This document shows, in pieces, positions 32,317 through 40,914 of a stretch of 64,000 bases of DNA. Made by a program: the position numbers and the translations under genes. Source of the stretch: Streptosporangium sp. NBC_01495 (GTDB taxonomy: Bacteria; Actinomycetota; Actinomycetes; Streptosporangiales; Streptosporangiaceae); the NCBI RefSeq assembly GCF_036250735.1, contig NZ_CP109430.1:9176001-9240000 (forward strand). The letters are read 5' to 3'. The notes below the pieces were generated by a model. It saw nothing but the letters and a program-made list of their open reading frames with translations, had not been told where the DNA came from and searched no databases. Numbering within the stretch: the first letter of the stretch is position 1; each line of letters opens with the position of its first letter.

Positions 32317-34098
32317 TCAGCGCGCGGCGATGAGTGCCGCGGGGACGAGGTCGAAGACCAGTTGGGGGGCGACCGAGAAGGCGATCGCGACGATCGCCGC
32401 CACCGTGACCGCCACACTCGCGGGTATCCATCCGGCACCGCGGCCGCCCGTTCCCACGCTCCCGGTTTCAACGCCTACCGTCACGACACTCCCGGTCACG
32501 GCACCCCCGGTCGCAGCGCTTCCCGTCACGAGACCCCCGGTCACGGCACTTCCGGTCACGGCGCCACCCGCCGTGGCGCTCCCGATCGCGGCGCCCTCCG
32601 TCACCAGAACCGGCGTGAAGATTCGTACGACCCAGGCGACGTAGTAGTAGAGGCCCACGACCGTGTTGACCGCCATGACGGCGGCCAGCCAGCCGCCGCC
32701 TCCGCCGAGGAGCTCCCGGAACACCACGATCTTGGCGAAGAGCCCTGCCAGCCCCGGGGGCAGACCCGCCAGGCAGATCAGGGAGAAGGCCAGCACCAGC
32801 CCGGCAGCCGGGCTCCGGAACGCGAGGCCCCGGTAGTCGTCCAGCTCTCCCCCGCCCGACCGTCTCGACACCAGCGTGACCACGGCGAACGCCCCGAGGT
32901 TCATCGCCGCGTAGAAGACCAGGTAGGCGACCGAGGCGTTCATCGCCTCGCCGTTCCTGACGCCGAGGGGAGCGAGGATGTAGCCCGACTGGGCGACGGA
33001 CGACCAGGCGAGCAGCCGCACGGCGTGGCGCTGGCGCATGGCCAGGAGGTTGCCCACGGTCATGGTCAGCGCGGCGAGGATCGCGATCAGCGGGACCCAG
33101 GTGGCCCCCTGCCCGCCCAGGGCGACGACCAGGATGAGGATCAGCCCGGCGAATCCCGCCGCCTTGGAGATGACGGACAGCAGGGCCGCGACGGGGACGG
33201 GGGCACCCTGGTAGACGTCGCCCGCCCACGCGTGGAACGGCACCGCTGCGATCTTGAAGGCGAACCCGGCGAGGACCAGGACCACGGCCACGGTGACCAC
33301 GGCGGGCAGGTCGTAGCCGACCCGCAGCGCGGACTCGTAGGCACTGCCGTCGCCGAGGCCGCCCTGTCCGGGCCCGAGACCGGTGGCGGCGGGAACATCC
33401 TGCCGCAGGACGTGGGCGATGCGGTCGAGATAGACGGTGCCGGTCGTCCCGTACAGCAGGGAGACCCCGAAGAGCATCACCGCCGTGGAGACCACGGAGA
33501 CCAGGAAGAGCTTGACCGCCGCCTCGGAGCTCCGACCGTCGTAACGTCTGAGCGCGGTGAGCGCGAACACCGGCAGCGAGACGAGCTCCAGCGCGACCAC
33601 CAGCATGATCAGGTCACGGGAGGCGGGCAGGGCGACGGCACCCGCCAGCGTGCAGAGCAGCAGGAAGTACCACTCTCCGACGGGGATGTCCCCGGAGGAG
33701 AGTTCGGCCGCCGACAGCAGCACCACGACGATCCCGGCGAACAGCGCGAGCCCCGCGAAGACCAGCGTGAAGTCGTCGACCACGAACGAGCACGGCGCCA
33801 CGGCGGCCGTGGACGCCGTCGGCTCTGCGACCGGGGGGACGATGGCACCGATCACCGCGCGGGGGGAGCCGAGCAGCCCCTCCGGCACGCAGAAGGTTCT
33901 CAGCGGCTCTCCGGCGCGTACGGCCTGGGAGATCACCACCGCCAGGGCGCCGATCACCCCGGCCAGCGTGACCGCGCCGAGTGCCGTCCGGACGTACGGC
34001 CTGCGGGGCAGGAAGGCGTCCAGGAGCAGGACGAGCCCGGCGGTGAGGGCGAGGATCAGGGGCGGCGCGACCGCGTAATAGTCGATCGACTGGATCAC
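32317..34098 (-). CDS. nuoN: NADH-quinone oxidoreductase subunit N with low-complexity insert
   Basis: 593 residues from GTG 34098, which overlaps the nuoM stop (GTGA). It is an antiporter-like proton-pumping membrane subunit with about 14 helices; the key lysine-bearing helix FAFKIAAVPFHAWAGDVYQGAPVPVAALLSVISKAAG is intact. Near the C-terminus (about residues 501-556) lies a Gly/Thr/Ala/Val-rich repeat (units like VTGSxxTGG) between the helix VVGLYYYVAWVVRIF and the last helix IPASVAVTVAAIVAIAFSV. Normal NuoN is about 480-530 residues, so this insert accounts for the extra length. The frame is kept throughout. Confidence 0.93.
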   Translation of the reverse strand: MIQSIDYYAVAPPLILALTAGLVLLLDAFLPRRPYVRTALGAVTLAGVIGALAVVISQAVRAGEPLRTFCVPEGLLGSPRAVIGAIVPPVAEPTASTAAVAPCSFVVDDFTLVFAGLALFAGIVVVLLSAAELSSGDIPVGEWYFLLLCTLAGAVALPASRDLIMLVVALELVSLPVFALTALRRYDGRSSEAAVKLFLVSVVSTAVMLFGVSLLYGTTGTVYLDRIAHVLRQDVPAATGLGPGQGGLGDGSAYESALRVGYDLPAVVTVAVVLVLAGFAFKIAAVPFHAWAGDVYQGAPVPVAALLSVISKAAGFAGLILILVVALGGQGATWVPLIAILAALTMTVGNLLAMRQRHAVRLLAWSSVAQSGYILAPLGVRNGEAMNASVAYLVFYAAMNLGAFAVVTLVSRRSGGGELDDYRGLAFRSPAAGLVLAFSLICLAGLPPGLAGLFAKIVVFRELLGGGGGWLAAVMAVNTVVGLYYYVAWVVRIFTPVLVTEGAAIGSATAGGAVTGSAVTGGLVTGSAATGGAVTGSVVTVGVETGSVGTGGRGAGWIPASVAVTVAAIVAIAFSVAPQLVFDLVPAALIAAR

Positions 34099-35927
34099 GG
34101 CGCGCCCACCAGGGTCCGGACCACCGGGTCGGTGAGGAGGAGGAGTGCCTTGGGCCAGAGCCCGAACAGCAGGATCAGCGCGATCAACGGCACCCAGGCG
34201 GCCAGTTCGTAGCCCATGACGTCGGGCATGCGCGGCCTGCCCGCGCTCGTCGCCCCCGAGGTCACTCGCGAAGCCGTGCCCGTCGTCGTCGGCGACGTCT
34301 CCGAGGTCGCCGACGAAGGCGTTCCCGACTTCACCGTTGGCGTCGTCTCCGAAGGCGTTCCCGACGTCGCCGCCGGAGGGGAGGCGTCTCCTCCGCCGAC
34401 GGGCGCCTCGGAGAGGCTCTTCCTCTCGCCCGCCTCGGGAGCTCTCCCCTCGTAGTCGCCCTCCTCCCCGGTCGGGCCCGTGGAGGGGAGACCGCCCGCG
34501 GTGACCGCGGCCAGGACCGGGACGTGGACGGTCTCGGTGCTCCGGCCGTGGGTGACGCGGGAGAGCATGAGCAGGAAGTAGGCGGCGGTCAGCACGGTAC
34601 CGAGACCTCCGAGGGCCATGAAGACCAGGTAGAGGGGGCGGGACAGACCCGCGGCCGGTTCGAAGGCACCGAGGAGGGCCAGCATCTCGCCCCAGAAGCC
34701 CGCCAGTCCCGGCAGTCCGAGCGAGGCGACGCAGGCGAAGGTGAGCAGGGAGGCGAGGTGGGGAAGCCGGGTCAGCATGCCACCGCCGAGGGCAGGTATG
34801 TCGGAGGTGCCGTAGCGCTCCTTGATCGCTCCGGCGACGAAGAACAGCAGGGCGGTGATGAGGCCGTGGGCGATGTTGCCGAACAGGGCGCCGTTGACTC
34901 CGGCCGGGGTGAGCGTGGCGAAGCCCAGGAGCACGAAACCCATGTGGCCGACCGACGAGTAAGCGATCATCCTTTTGAGATCGCGCTGGGCGAGACAGGC
35001 CAGCGAGCCGTAGACGATGCCGATCACCGCGAAGGCCCCGAGCCAGGGGGCCATCGCGGCGGCGCCGTCGGGCAGGATCGGGATCGCGACGCGGACGAAG
35101 CCGTACGTGCCCATCTTGAGCAGCACGCCCGCCAGGAGCACCGAGCCGACGGTCGGCGCCTCGGTGTGGGCGTCGGGCAACCAGGTGTGCAGCGGCCACA
35201 TCGGGGTCTTGACCGCGAAACCGATGCCGACGGCCAGGAAGGCGAGGATCTGCACCGAGGGGGACATGCCCGTCCCCCGTGCCCGCGCGAGGGCGGTCAT
35301 GTCCAGGGTGCCGGTCTGCGACCAGATGAGCAGCAGGCCCAGCAGGAGGACCACCGAGCCGAGCAGGGTGTAGAGGATGAACTTGATCGCCGCCGCCCGG
35401 CGGGCACGCCCGCCCCAGATGGCGATCACGAAGTACATCGGGATGAGGACGACCTCGAAGAACACGAAGAACAGCAGCAGGTCGAGCGCGAGGAACGTGC
35501 CGATCATGCCCACTTCGAGGATGAGCAGGGTGAACACCAGCGCCCGTGGCCGGTTGCCGCCGGGCCGGGGCCCCCGCAACTGTCCGGGGCCGTCGGCACG
35601 GCCCCGGCACAGGTAGACGAAGCAGAGGAAGGTCAGCAGCGTGGTCAGCACGACCAGCGGCAGCGAGATCCCGTCCACGCCGAGGTGGAACCTGAGGTCG
35701 AGGCCGGGGATCCAGGCCAGATCGGTCACGAACTGCGGCCGGGCGGCGTTTCCGTAGTCGAACGCGGCGGCCAGCAGCACCGACAGCGCGAACGTGAGCC
35801 CGGAGACGACCAGGCCGTGCACCCTGAGCAGCCGCTTCCCGGCCGTGCCGTCCGCCCCGGACGGGGCGAGCAGCGCGGCGGCTCCGGCGAGCGGCACGCC
35901 GAGGAGCGCGATCAGCACCCAGCTCAT
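34095..35927 (-). CDS. nuoM: NADH-quinone oxidoreductase subunit M with a 92-residue insert
   Basis: 610 residues against the usual 500-530. The antiporter-like core is complete: FHLGVDGISLPLVVLTTLLTF, the pumping glutamate in FFEVVLIPMYFVI, and the lysine helix VKTPMWPLHTWLPDAHTEAP. From about residue 479 to 570 lies a Ser/Thr/Gly/Glu-rich stretch with imperfect repeats (SGTPSETTP, SGTPSSATSE, SGATSAG) just before the last membrane helix LAAWVPLIALILLFGLWP. The insert would hang as a disordered loop outside the bilayer. The start overlaps the Pro-rich frame (ATGA) and the stop overlaps nuoN. Confidence 0.94.
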   Translation of the reverse strand: MSWVLIALLGVPLAGAAALLAPSGADGTAGKRLLRVHGLVVSGLTFALSVLLAAAFDYGNAARPQFVTDLAWIPGLDLRFHLGVDGISLPLVVLTTLLTFLCFVYLCRGRADGPGQLRGPRPGGNRPRALVFTLLILEVGMIGTFLALDLLLFFVFFEVVLIPMYFVIAIWGGRARRAAAIKFILYTLLGSVVLLLGLLLIWSQTGTLDMTALARARGTGMSPSVQILAFLAVGIGFAVKTPMWPLHTWLPDAHTEAPTVGSVLLAGVLLKMGTYGFVRVAIPILPDGAAAMAPWLGAFAVIGIVYGSLACLAQRDLKRMIAYSSVGHMGFVLLGFATLTPAGVNGALFGNIAHGLITALLFFVAGAIKERYGTSDIPALGGGMLTRLPHLASLLTFACVASLGLPGLAGFWGEMLALLGAFEPAAGLSRPLYLVFMALGGLGTVLTAAYFLLMLSRVTHGRSTETVHVPVLAAVTAGGLPSTGPTGEEGDYEGRAPEAGERKSLSEAPVGGGDASPPAATSGTPSETTPTVKSGTPSSATSETSPTTTGTASRVTSGATSAGRPRMPDVMGYELAAWVPLIALILLFGLWPKALLLLTDPVVRTLVGAP

Positions 35928-36367
35928 GGTGTGGCCACCTCACAGAAGTCGGGCCCCGGGTTCGCCCCTGTACCCGGCCTTGGTTTCAGCCTCGCGTCCG
36001 GCCTTGTGTCCGGCCTCGCCTTCAACCTTGTGTCCAGCCTTGGCTTCAGCCTCGCGTTCGGCCTTGTGTCCGGTGCCGGGCTCGGCCCCGTGATCGGTGC
36101 TGGGGCCGGCATTGTGGTCGGCGTTAAGTTCGGTGTCGGGTTCGGCCTCGTGGTCGGTGTCGGGACCGGCCCCGGATTCGGTCTCGTGGTCGGTGCTGGG
36201 GCCGGCATTGTGGTCGGCGTTAAGTTCGGTGTCGGGTTCGGCCTCGTGGTCGGTGTCGGGACCGGCCCCGGATTCGGTCTCGTGGTCGGTGTCGCGACCG
36301 GCCCCGGGTTCGGCCTCGTGGTCGGCCCCGGGTTCGGTTGCGGGTTCGGTCGTGGAGGGGAGGTCAA
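35924..36367 (-). CDS. Pro/Thr/Asn-rich repeat protein coupled between nuoL and nuoM
   Basis: 147 residues made almost entirely of TTRPNPGP, TPNLTPTT and APAPTTRPNP repeats, then a more basic part (DTRPNARLKPRL repeats). TTG 36367 overlaps the preceding 25-residue gene (TTGA), and its stop overlaps the nuoM start (ATGA). It contains a perfect 96-bp tandem duplication. No domain is recognised; such sequence should form an extended proline-rich chain. It could be a genuine fused-in spacer gene, or repeat DNA that keeps an open frame to maintain coupling from nuoL to nuoM. No NuoM homologue needs it. Confidence 0.5.
   Translation of the reverse strand: MTSPPRPNPQPNPGPTTRPNPGPVATPTTRPNPGPVPTPTTRPNPTPNLTPTTMPAPAPTTRPNPGPVPTPTTRPNPTPNLTPTTMPAPAPITGPSPAPDTRPNARLKPRLDTRLKARPDTRPDARLKPRPGTGANPGPDFCEVATP
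36094..36285. repeat. Perfect tandem duplication of a 96-bp unit
   Basis: 36094-36189 and 36190-36285 are identical, each starting TCGGTGCTGGGGCCGG and ending TCGGTCTCGTGG, and a partial third unit follows. The unit itself is built of shorter GGTCGGTG/TTCGG(T/C) elements. Its length is a multiple of three, so the Pro-rich frame stays open. Identity over 96 bases means the event is recent. Confidence 0.92.
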
Positions 36368-36441
36368 CGGCGCGTCACCGCCAGACGGATGAGGAGCAGC
36401 ACGACGAGGGCCACGACACCCCAGAACAGCAGAGAGATCAT
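36364..36441 (-). CDS. 25-residue single-helix membrane peptide after nuoL
   Basis: ATG 36441 overlaps the nuoL stop (ATGA), and its TGA overlaps the TTG of the Pro-rich frame. The sequence is [20 protein letters not shown] followed by AVTRR, a perfect single transmembrane helix with a positive C-terminal end. Coupling on both sides and the clean helix suggest it is translated. A small accessory subunit or assembly peptide of the membrane arm is a reasonable guess, but nothing comparable is known to me in complex I. Confidence 0.55.
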   Translation of the reverse strand: MISLLFWGVVALVVLLLIRLAVTRR

Positions 36442-38495
36442 CTCAGAATCACCGCCCCGGCCGCGATCAGGAGGACTCCGGCCAGCAGGCCGGTGATGTA
36501 GAGCTGGGCGTTGCCGTTCTGCACCAGGCGGACCAGGCCCGCCAGGCCAAGGGTCGCCTGACCCGAGCCGCGCACGGCACCGTCCACCACGCGGCTGTCG
36601 GTGCGGGCGACGAGACTCGCGAGGAGCAGCACGGGCCGGACGAAAAGCCCGGTGTAGAGGGAGTCGACGTAGAAGGCGCGCTCGCAGGGGGCCCTGAGGG
36701 GGCCGAGCAGGCGGGCCGGGTCGTCCAGGGGGCCGGAGCGCCACACGGCGTAGACCACCCCCGCGCCCAGCAGTGCCACCGCGAGACTGAGGGCGGCGGT
36801 GCCCCAGTGGACGTCGCCGACACGGGCGAAGCCGAGGAGCAGGGCGGGGACGGCCAGAACGAGAATAGGCCAGCGCATGGTGGCCGGAGCCTCGTGAACG
36901 ACGGTGTGGAGGGCGTGAGACGCACCGGACGCGGGCCCGGACTCGGACGCGGGCCGGGGGGCACGCTGCCCGAAGAAGGTGCGCAGCCACGCGCGGGTGG
37001 CGTAGGCGCCGGTCACCGCGACCGTGGCGAGCGCGCAGCCGTAGAGCAGCAGGGCCGCGGTGCCGGTCAGCGGCCCCGAGGACAGGGAACGCTCGATGGC
37101 CACCAGCACCTCGTCCTTGCTGAAGAAACCGCTGGCCGGGGGCAGGCCCATCAGTGCGGCGAAGCCGATCGTCATCGCGGCGAAGGTGACGGGAAGCTGC
37201 CTTCTGAGGCCTCCCATGGTGCTCATCAGGTTGGAGCCGACCGCGTGGATCACCGCTCCGGCGCAGAGGAAGAGAAGTGCCTTGAAAGCGCCGTGAGTGA
37301 TCAGGTGGAAGATCGCGGCGCTCTGGGACCCGGCGGCCAGGGCACCGGCCATGTAGGCGAGCTGGCTGATCGTGGAGTAGGCGAGGACGCGTTTGAGGTC
37401 GTCCTGGGCCAGGGCGGCGAGGGCCGCGCCGAGCATGCCGAGGGCGGCCAGGACCGCGAGGACGTCCAGGGTGGGAGGGGCACCGAGAAAGGCCGGGTAG
37501 AGCCGGGCGACGACGAAGATGCCCGCGGCGACCATGGTGGCCGCGTGGATGAGGGCGCTGATCGGTGTCGGTCCGGCCATCGCGTCGGGGAGCCAGACGT
37601 GCAGCGGCACCTGGGCGCTCTTTCCCGCCACCCCGGCCAGCAGCAGCATGGTGGCGGCGATGAGCGTGCCGGACGACATCTGGGGAACCCCGGCGATGAC
37701 GTCGGCGATTTTGAAGCTGCCCGCCGCCGTCCCGAGGACGAAGATGCCGAACAGGAAGCCGACATCGCCGATCCGGGTGACGAGGAACGCCTTGATCGCC
37801 GCTCGCGAGTTGGCCCTGTCTTCCCACCAGTGCCCGACCAGCAGGTAGGAGCACAGGCCCATGATCTCCCAGCCCACGTAGAGGACCATGAGGTCGGCCG
37901 CGTAGACGACCAGCAGCATGGCGCTGGTGAACAGGCTGATGAAGGAGCTGTAGGACGGGTAGCGCCGGTCGCCGCGCATGTAGCCGACGGAGTAGACCTG
38001 CACGGCCAGCGCGACCACGCCGACCAGCACGGCGATCGACGCGGCGAGGCCGTCGACCAGCAGCCCGACCGAGATCGGCACCGAGCCCGTCTCGATGACG
38101 GTGAACGTCGCGGTGACACCGTCGATCGCTCCCTGAGCCCCTGGCCCGACCGGCGCGGACGGCTCGGTTACGTCCCCGCCGGCCACCCAGGTGGCGTAGG
38201 CCAGCCAGATCGCCAGGGCCGTGGACATCGCGGTGGGCACCACGGCGATCCAGGCGGCCCTGCGGTTGGCACCGGTGCTGGCGTCAACCTCGGAGGTGCC
38301 GGCCTCGGAGGTGCCGGCCTCGGAGGTGCCGGCCTCGGAGGTGCCGGCCTCGGAGGTGCCGGCCTCGGAGGTGATGCCGTCGCCGGTCTCCGGGGGCGGC
38401 ACGCTGCGCGGACGCCGGGGAAAGCGGGAACCGAGAAGCCCGGTGGCCGCCGAGAGGAAGGGCAGCAGGATCACGAGCGAGGCGATAGTGATCAT
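36438..38495 (-). CDS. nuoL: NADH-quinone oxidoreductase subunit L with N-terminal TSEAG repeat
   Basis: 685 residues. The antiporter-like core is intact: [54 protein letters not shown] with the pumping Glu, the lysine helix [38 protein letters not shown], and the [17 protein letters not shown] histidine/lysine helix. Residues 41-71 are an inserted repeat of the unit TSEAG (six copies, 15-bp DNA unit) between the first two helices, where other NuoL proteins have a short loop. A second disordered stretch [11 protein letters not shown] lies near residue 525. The start overlaps nuoK by 4 bases. Confidence 0.95.
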   Translation of the reverse strand: MITIASLVILLPFLSAATGLLGSRFPRRPRSVPPPETGDGITSEAGTSEAGTSEAGTSEAGTSEAGTSEVDASTGANRRAAWIAVVPTAMSTALAIWLAYATWVAGGDVTEPSAPVGPGAQGAIDGVTATFTVIETGSVPISVGLLVDGLAASIAVLVGVVALAVQVYSVGYMRGDRRYPSYSSFISLFTSAMLLVVYAADLMVLYVGWEIMGLCSYLLVGHWWEDRANSRAAIKAFLVTRIGDVGFLFGIFVLGTAAGSFKIADVIAGVPQMSSGTLIAATMLLLAGVAGKSAQVPLHVWLPDAMAGPTPISALIHAATMVAAGIFVVARLYPAFLGAPPTLDVLAVLAALGMLGAALAALAQDDLKRVLAYSTISQLAYMAGALAAGSQSAAIFHLITHGAFKALLFLCAGAVIHAVGSNLMSTMGGLRRQLPVTFAAMTIGFAALMGLPPASGFFSKDEVLVAIERSLSSGPLTGTAALLLYGCALATVAVTGAYATRAWLRTFFGQRAPRPASESGPASGASHALHTVVHEAPATMRWPILVLAVPALLLGFARVGDVHWGTAALSLAVALLGAGVVYAVWRSGPLDDPARLLGPLRAPCERAFYVDSLYTGLFVRPVLLLASLVARTDSRVVDGAVRGSGQATLGLAGLVRLVQNGNAQLYITGLLAGVLLIAAGAVILR
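38288..38377. repeat. Six tandem copies of a 15-bp unit in nuoL
   Basis: Units starting CCTCGGAGGTG begin at 38288, 38303, 38318, 38333, 38348 and 38363; the first five are identical and the last diverges in its final bases. On the coding strand each adds Thr-Ser-Glu-Ala-Gly in frame. The near identity indicates recent slippage. Confidence 0.95.
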
Positions 38496-38977
38496 GTCGC
38501 GTCACCCGGTCTGGCGGCTGCCCGGTCGGTGTGAGTGGGGTTGGTGTGGGCCGGATCGGGGTCACGGGAACCGGCGGAGGCCGGATCGGTGTAGGCCGGG
38601 TCGGTGGTGGCCGGGTCGGCGTCGCGGAAACCTGTGTGGGCCGGGTCGATGTCACGGGAGCCGGTGGTGGCGGGGTCGGACAGGGAACGGAGGCGGTCGA
38701 GGTCGACGGTCCGGCGGTTGCGGTAGAGCGCGAGGATGATCGCGAGACCGAGGCCGACCTCGGCGGCGGCGATCACGATGACGAACAGCGTGAGGACCTG
38801 CCCGCCGTGCAGCCGGTCGCGCAACCACACGTCGAAGGCGACCAGGTTGAGGTTGACGGCGTTGAGCATGAGCTCGACGGACATCAGCACGAGGATCGTG
38901 TTGCGGCGGGCGAGCACCCCGTACACGCCGATGGAGAACAGCAGCGCCGAGACGACCGCGGGGTAGACGATGTGCAC
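38492..38977 (-). CDS. nuoK: NADH-quinone oxidoreductase subunit K with repeated C-terminal tail
   Basis: 161 residues against a normal 100. The first 100 residues are a standard NuoK: three helices, with the conserved glutamates Glu35 ([12 protein letters not shown]) and Glu73 ([13 protein letters not shown]). From about residue 101 a tail of [23 protein letters not shown] units follows, rich in Asp, Pro, Thr and Ala and strongly acidic. The tail follows the last helix, so it would lie on one side of the membrane as disordered chain. The start is one base after the nuoJ stop and its stop overlaps nuoL. Confidence 0.93.
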   Translation of the reverse strand: MHIVYPAVVSALLFSIGVYGVLARRNTILVLMSVELMLNAVNLNLVAFDVWLRDRLHGGQVLTLFVIVIAAAEVGLGLAIILALYRNRRTVDLDRLRSLSDPATTGSRDIDPAHTGFRDADPATTDPAYTDPASAGSRDPDPAHTNPTHTDRAAARPGDAT

Positions 38978-38978
38978 G

Positions 38979-39515
38979 TCAGTCCCTCCCGCGGATGTCC
39001 GTGCGGGACAGGACGATGGCGCCGATCAGAGCCGCGAGCAACAGGACCGAGAGCGCCTCGAACGGGAGCACCCAGTTGCGGAAGATGCTCGCACCGAGCT
39101 CACTGGCCGAGCCGGCACCGGGCTCAAGCGGGACGTAGGCCATGCGGAAGCCGTCGACGACGACGGTGACCAGCACGGCCGCGGTGGCGATCGCCACGAT
39201 CGCCGCGGTCGGACGGTTCGGGCTGTCGAGGTCGGCGCTCCTGCCGATCGGCGCGCGGGTGAGCATGATGCCGAACAGGAGCAGGACCACGATCGCGCCG
39301 ACGTAGATCAGCACCTGGACCCAGGCGACGAACTCGGCGGTGAGCACCAGATAGCACCCGGCCAGCGCGCCGAAGCAGACGACCAGCCACAGGGCTGCGT
39401 GGACGAGCTGCCTGGTGGTCACGACGAGCAGCGCCGACCCGACGGCCACCACGCCCAGCAGAAGGAAGACGATCTCCTGCCCGGTCGGCGACAGGTAGGA
39501 CGGCGCCTCGGTCAC
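38979..39515 (-). CDS. nuoJ: NADH-quinone oxidoreductase subunit J
   Basis: 178 residues with five membrane helices (for example [65 protein letters not shown]). The helix with the conserved Tyr and Gly ([15 protein letters not shown]) that forms the pi-bulge near the E-channel is present. This is one of the few subunits in the cluster without a clear low-complexity expansion; only a short Gly/Ser/Ala/Glu loop ([11 protein letters not shown]) lies before the last helix. The start overlaps the nuoI stop by 4 bases (ATGA). Confidence 0.95.
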   Translation of the reverse strand: MTEAPSYLSPTGQEIVFLLLGVVAVGSALLVVTTRQLVHAALWLVVCFGALAGCYLVLTAEFVAWVQVLIYVGAIVVLLLFGIMLTRAPIGRSADLDSPNRPTAAIVAIATAAVLVTVVVDGFRMAYVPLEPGAGSASELGASIFRNWVLPFEALSVLLLAALIGAIVLSRTDIRGRD

Positions 39516-40717
39516 GTCTCCTCCTCGGGCTCTCCACTCGGATCCGTGGGAGGAGTCTGCCCCGGTGCGGCCGCCGTCGGAGGCGCGTCGCCCCTGCCTG
39601 TGGATAACTTCTCGACGGACGATCCACCTGTGGACGGAGCGTCCTTCTTCGGAAGGGCGCCCGGCGGCCGGATGGCCCGGACGCTCGCGTGCCCCGCCGA
39701 GGTGCCCGGTCTGGACGATCTACCCGGCGGTGGACCGCGCCGCGCGGGTGGCGCGTCGGGGGTGCCGGGAGCGGGTGCGGCAGGCGGGGAAGACTGCGGA
39801 GAGGAGGGGCCGGACGGCGAAGACGGGGTGCCGGACGCGGAGGCCGCGTGGTCCGGAGCGTCCGGAGCGGCGATGGGGCCGGACGGGAGACCGGATCCGG
39901 AGGGGGAATCGGCCGTGGAGGCCGGGGCATCGGACGGGGAAGCCGACGCGCCGGGTGAGGAGGCTCCGGGGCCCGGTCCGGCGATGGGACTGGAGGCGGA
40001 GGCGGCCCCGGAAACGGCACCGACCCCGGGAGCGGCTCCAAGAGCGGGAGCGGCCCCAGGAACGGACCCGGAAGTGACCCCGGACCCGGACCCGGACCCG
40101 GATGCGGATTCGGACCCGGAAGCGGATTCGGACCCGGAAGCGGAAGCGGACCCGGAAGTGACCCCGGACCCGGATGCGGACCCGGAAGCGGGTCCGGATG
40201 GGGCGGGACGGGGGCGAACCGGGCGGGAGACGGCCGCGAGTTCCTTCGGCGGATCGGCGTTGGGCTCGTGGGCCGGAGGTGGCGGGACGGTCTGCGCCCA
40301 GGCCGCCAGCTTGTCCTTCTCATGGAGAAGGTTACGGATGTCGCCTTCGGCGTACTCGAACTCCGGAGACCAGAACAGCGCGTCGAAGGGGCAGACCTCA
40401 ATGCAGATCCCGCAGTACATGCACAGGGAGAAGTCGATCGCGAAGCGGTCGAGCATGTTGCGGGCACGGGGTCGGCCGCCCTCCGGGGCCGGGAGGGTCT
40501 CCTTGTGGGAGTCGATGTAGATGCACCAGTCGGGGCACTCGCGGGCACAGAGCATGCACACCGTGCAGTTCTCCTCGACCAGCGCGATCACCCCCCTGCT
40601 CCTCGGGGGCAACTCCGGCCGGACTTCGGGGTACTGCTGAGTCACCGACCTGCTCAGCATGTGGCGAAGGGTGACGGAAAGTCCCTTCGCCAGCCCCACT
40701 CCTGGTATCCGTGCCAC
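39512..40717 (-). CDS. nuoI: NADH-quinone oxidoreductase subunit I with a 235-residue low-complexity tail
   Basis: 401 residues; standard NuoI is 160-210. The ferredoxin core (residues 1-150) binds two 4Fe-4S clusters through [12 protein letters not shown] (Cys51, 54, 57, 61) and [12 protein letters not shown] (Cys99, 102, 105, 109). After about residue 165 the protein becomes almost wholly Ser, Gly, Ala and Pro (repeats such as [22 protein letters not shown]), then Pro-rich. The tail contains repeated GGACCCGG/GGATTCGG DNA and stays in frame to the stop. GTG 40717 is the start. It is the first gene of the nuoI-N half-operon, divergent from the kinase. Confidence 0.95.
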   Translation of the reverse strand: MARIPGVGLAKGLSVTLRHMLSRSVTQQYPEVRPELPPRSRGVIALVEENCTVCMLCARECPDWCIYIDSHKETLPAPEGGRPRARNMLDRFAIDFSLCMYCGICIEVCPFDALFWSPEFEYAEGDIRNLLHEKDKLAAWAQTVPPPPAHEPNADPPKELAAVSRPVRPRPAPSGPASGSASGSGVTSGSASASGSESASGSESASGSGSGSGVTSGSVPGAAPALGAAPGVGAVSGAASASSPIAGPGPGASSPGASASPSDAPASTADSPSGSGLPSGPIAAPDAPDHAASASGTPSSPSGPSSPQSSPPAAPAPGTPDAPPARRGPPPGRSSRPGTSAGHASVRAIRPPGALPKKDAPSTGGSSVEKLSTGRGDAPPTAAAPGQTPPTDPSGEPEEET

Positions 40718-40805
40718 AACTCAACATCATGGCGCACAGCGGGGCGCTCGGGAATGCGTAGGCCCAGGAGACCGTCACGGCAGGGGAATCAACCAGGGGA
40801 TCGAG

Positions 40806-40827
40806 TTATCCACAGAAGTTATCCACA
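40806..40827. promoter_or_regulatory. Two DnaA-box sequences in the nuoI-kinase divergent region
   Basis: TTATCCACA occurs at 40806-40814 and again at 40819-40827, 13 bp apart and in the same direction. A third copy in the opposite direction lies at 39599-39607 inside nuoI. Close pairs of perfect boxes are rare by chance in DNA this GC-rich. They could bind DnaA to regulate the divergent genes; the number is too small for a chromosomal origin. Confidence 0.55.
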
Positions 40828-40914
40828 GACTGTGTGTTCGATAACCGCCCACCAACCACCGGCTCACCATCGAAGCGACTGCGGAGATCCTGAAAAAATC
40901 GTATTGTTCGCCAC

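Noticed and set aside
32317-35943. A 1208-codon leftward open frame spanning nuoN and beyond
   Set aside because: Only the part from 34098 leftward is nuoN; the rest is an Arg/Pro/Ala-rich out-of-frame reading of nuoM.
35794-36501. Ser/Val/Gly/Phe-rich repeat protein on the plus strand
   Set aside because: It is the complementary reading of the Pro-rich repeat; the minus frame is the one coupled to nuoL and nuoM.
34524-38534. Long rightward Glu/Gly/Asp-rich open frames opposite nuoL and nuoM
   Set aside because: They are antisense to conserved membrane subunits, have shadow composition, and begin and end without signals.
40806-40827. Chromosomal origin of replication
   Set aside because: Only two clustered DnaA boxes and one distant copy are present, and dnaA, dnaN and gyrase genes are absent.
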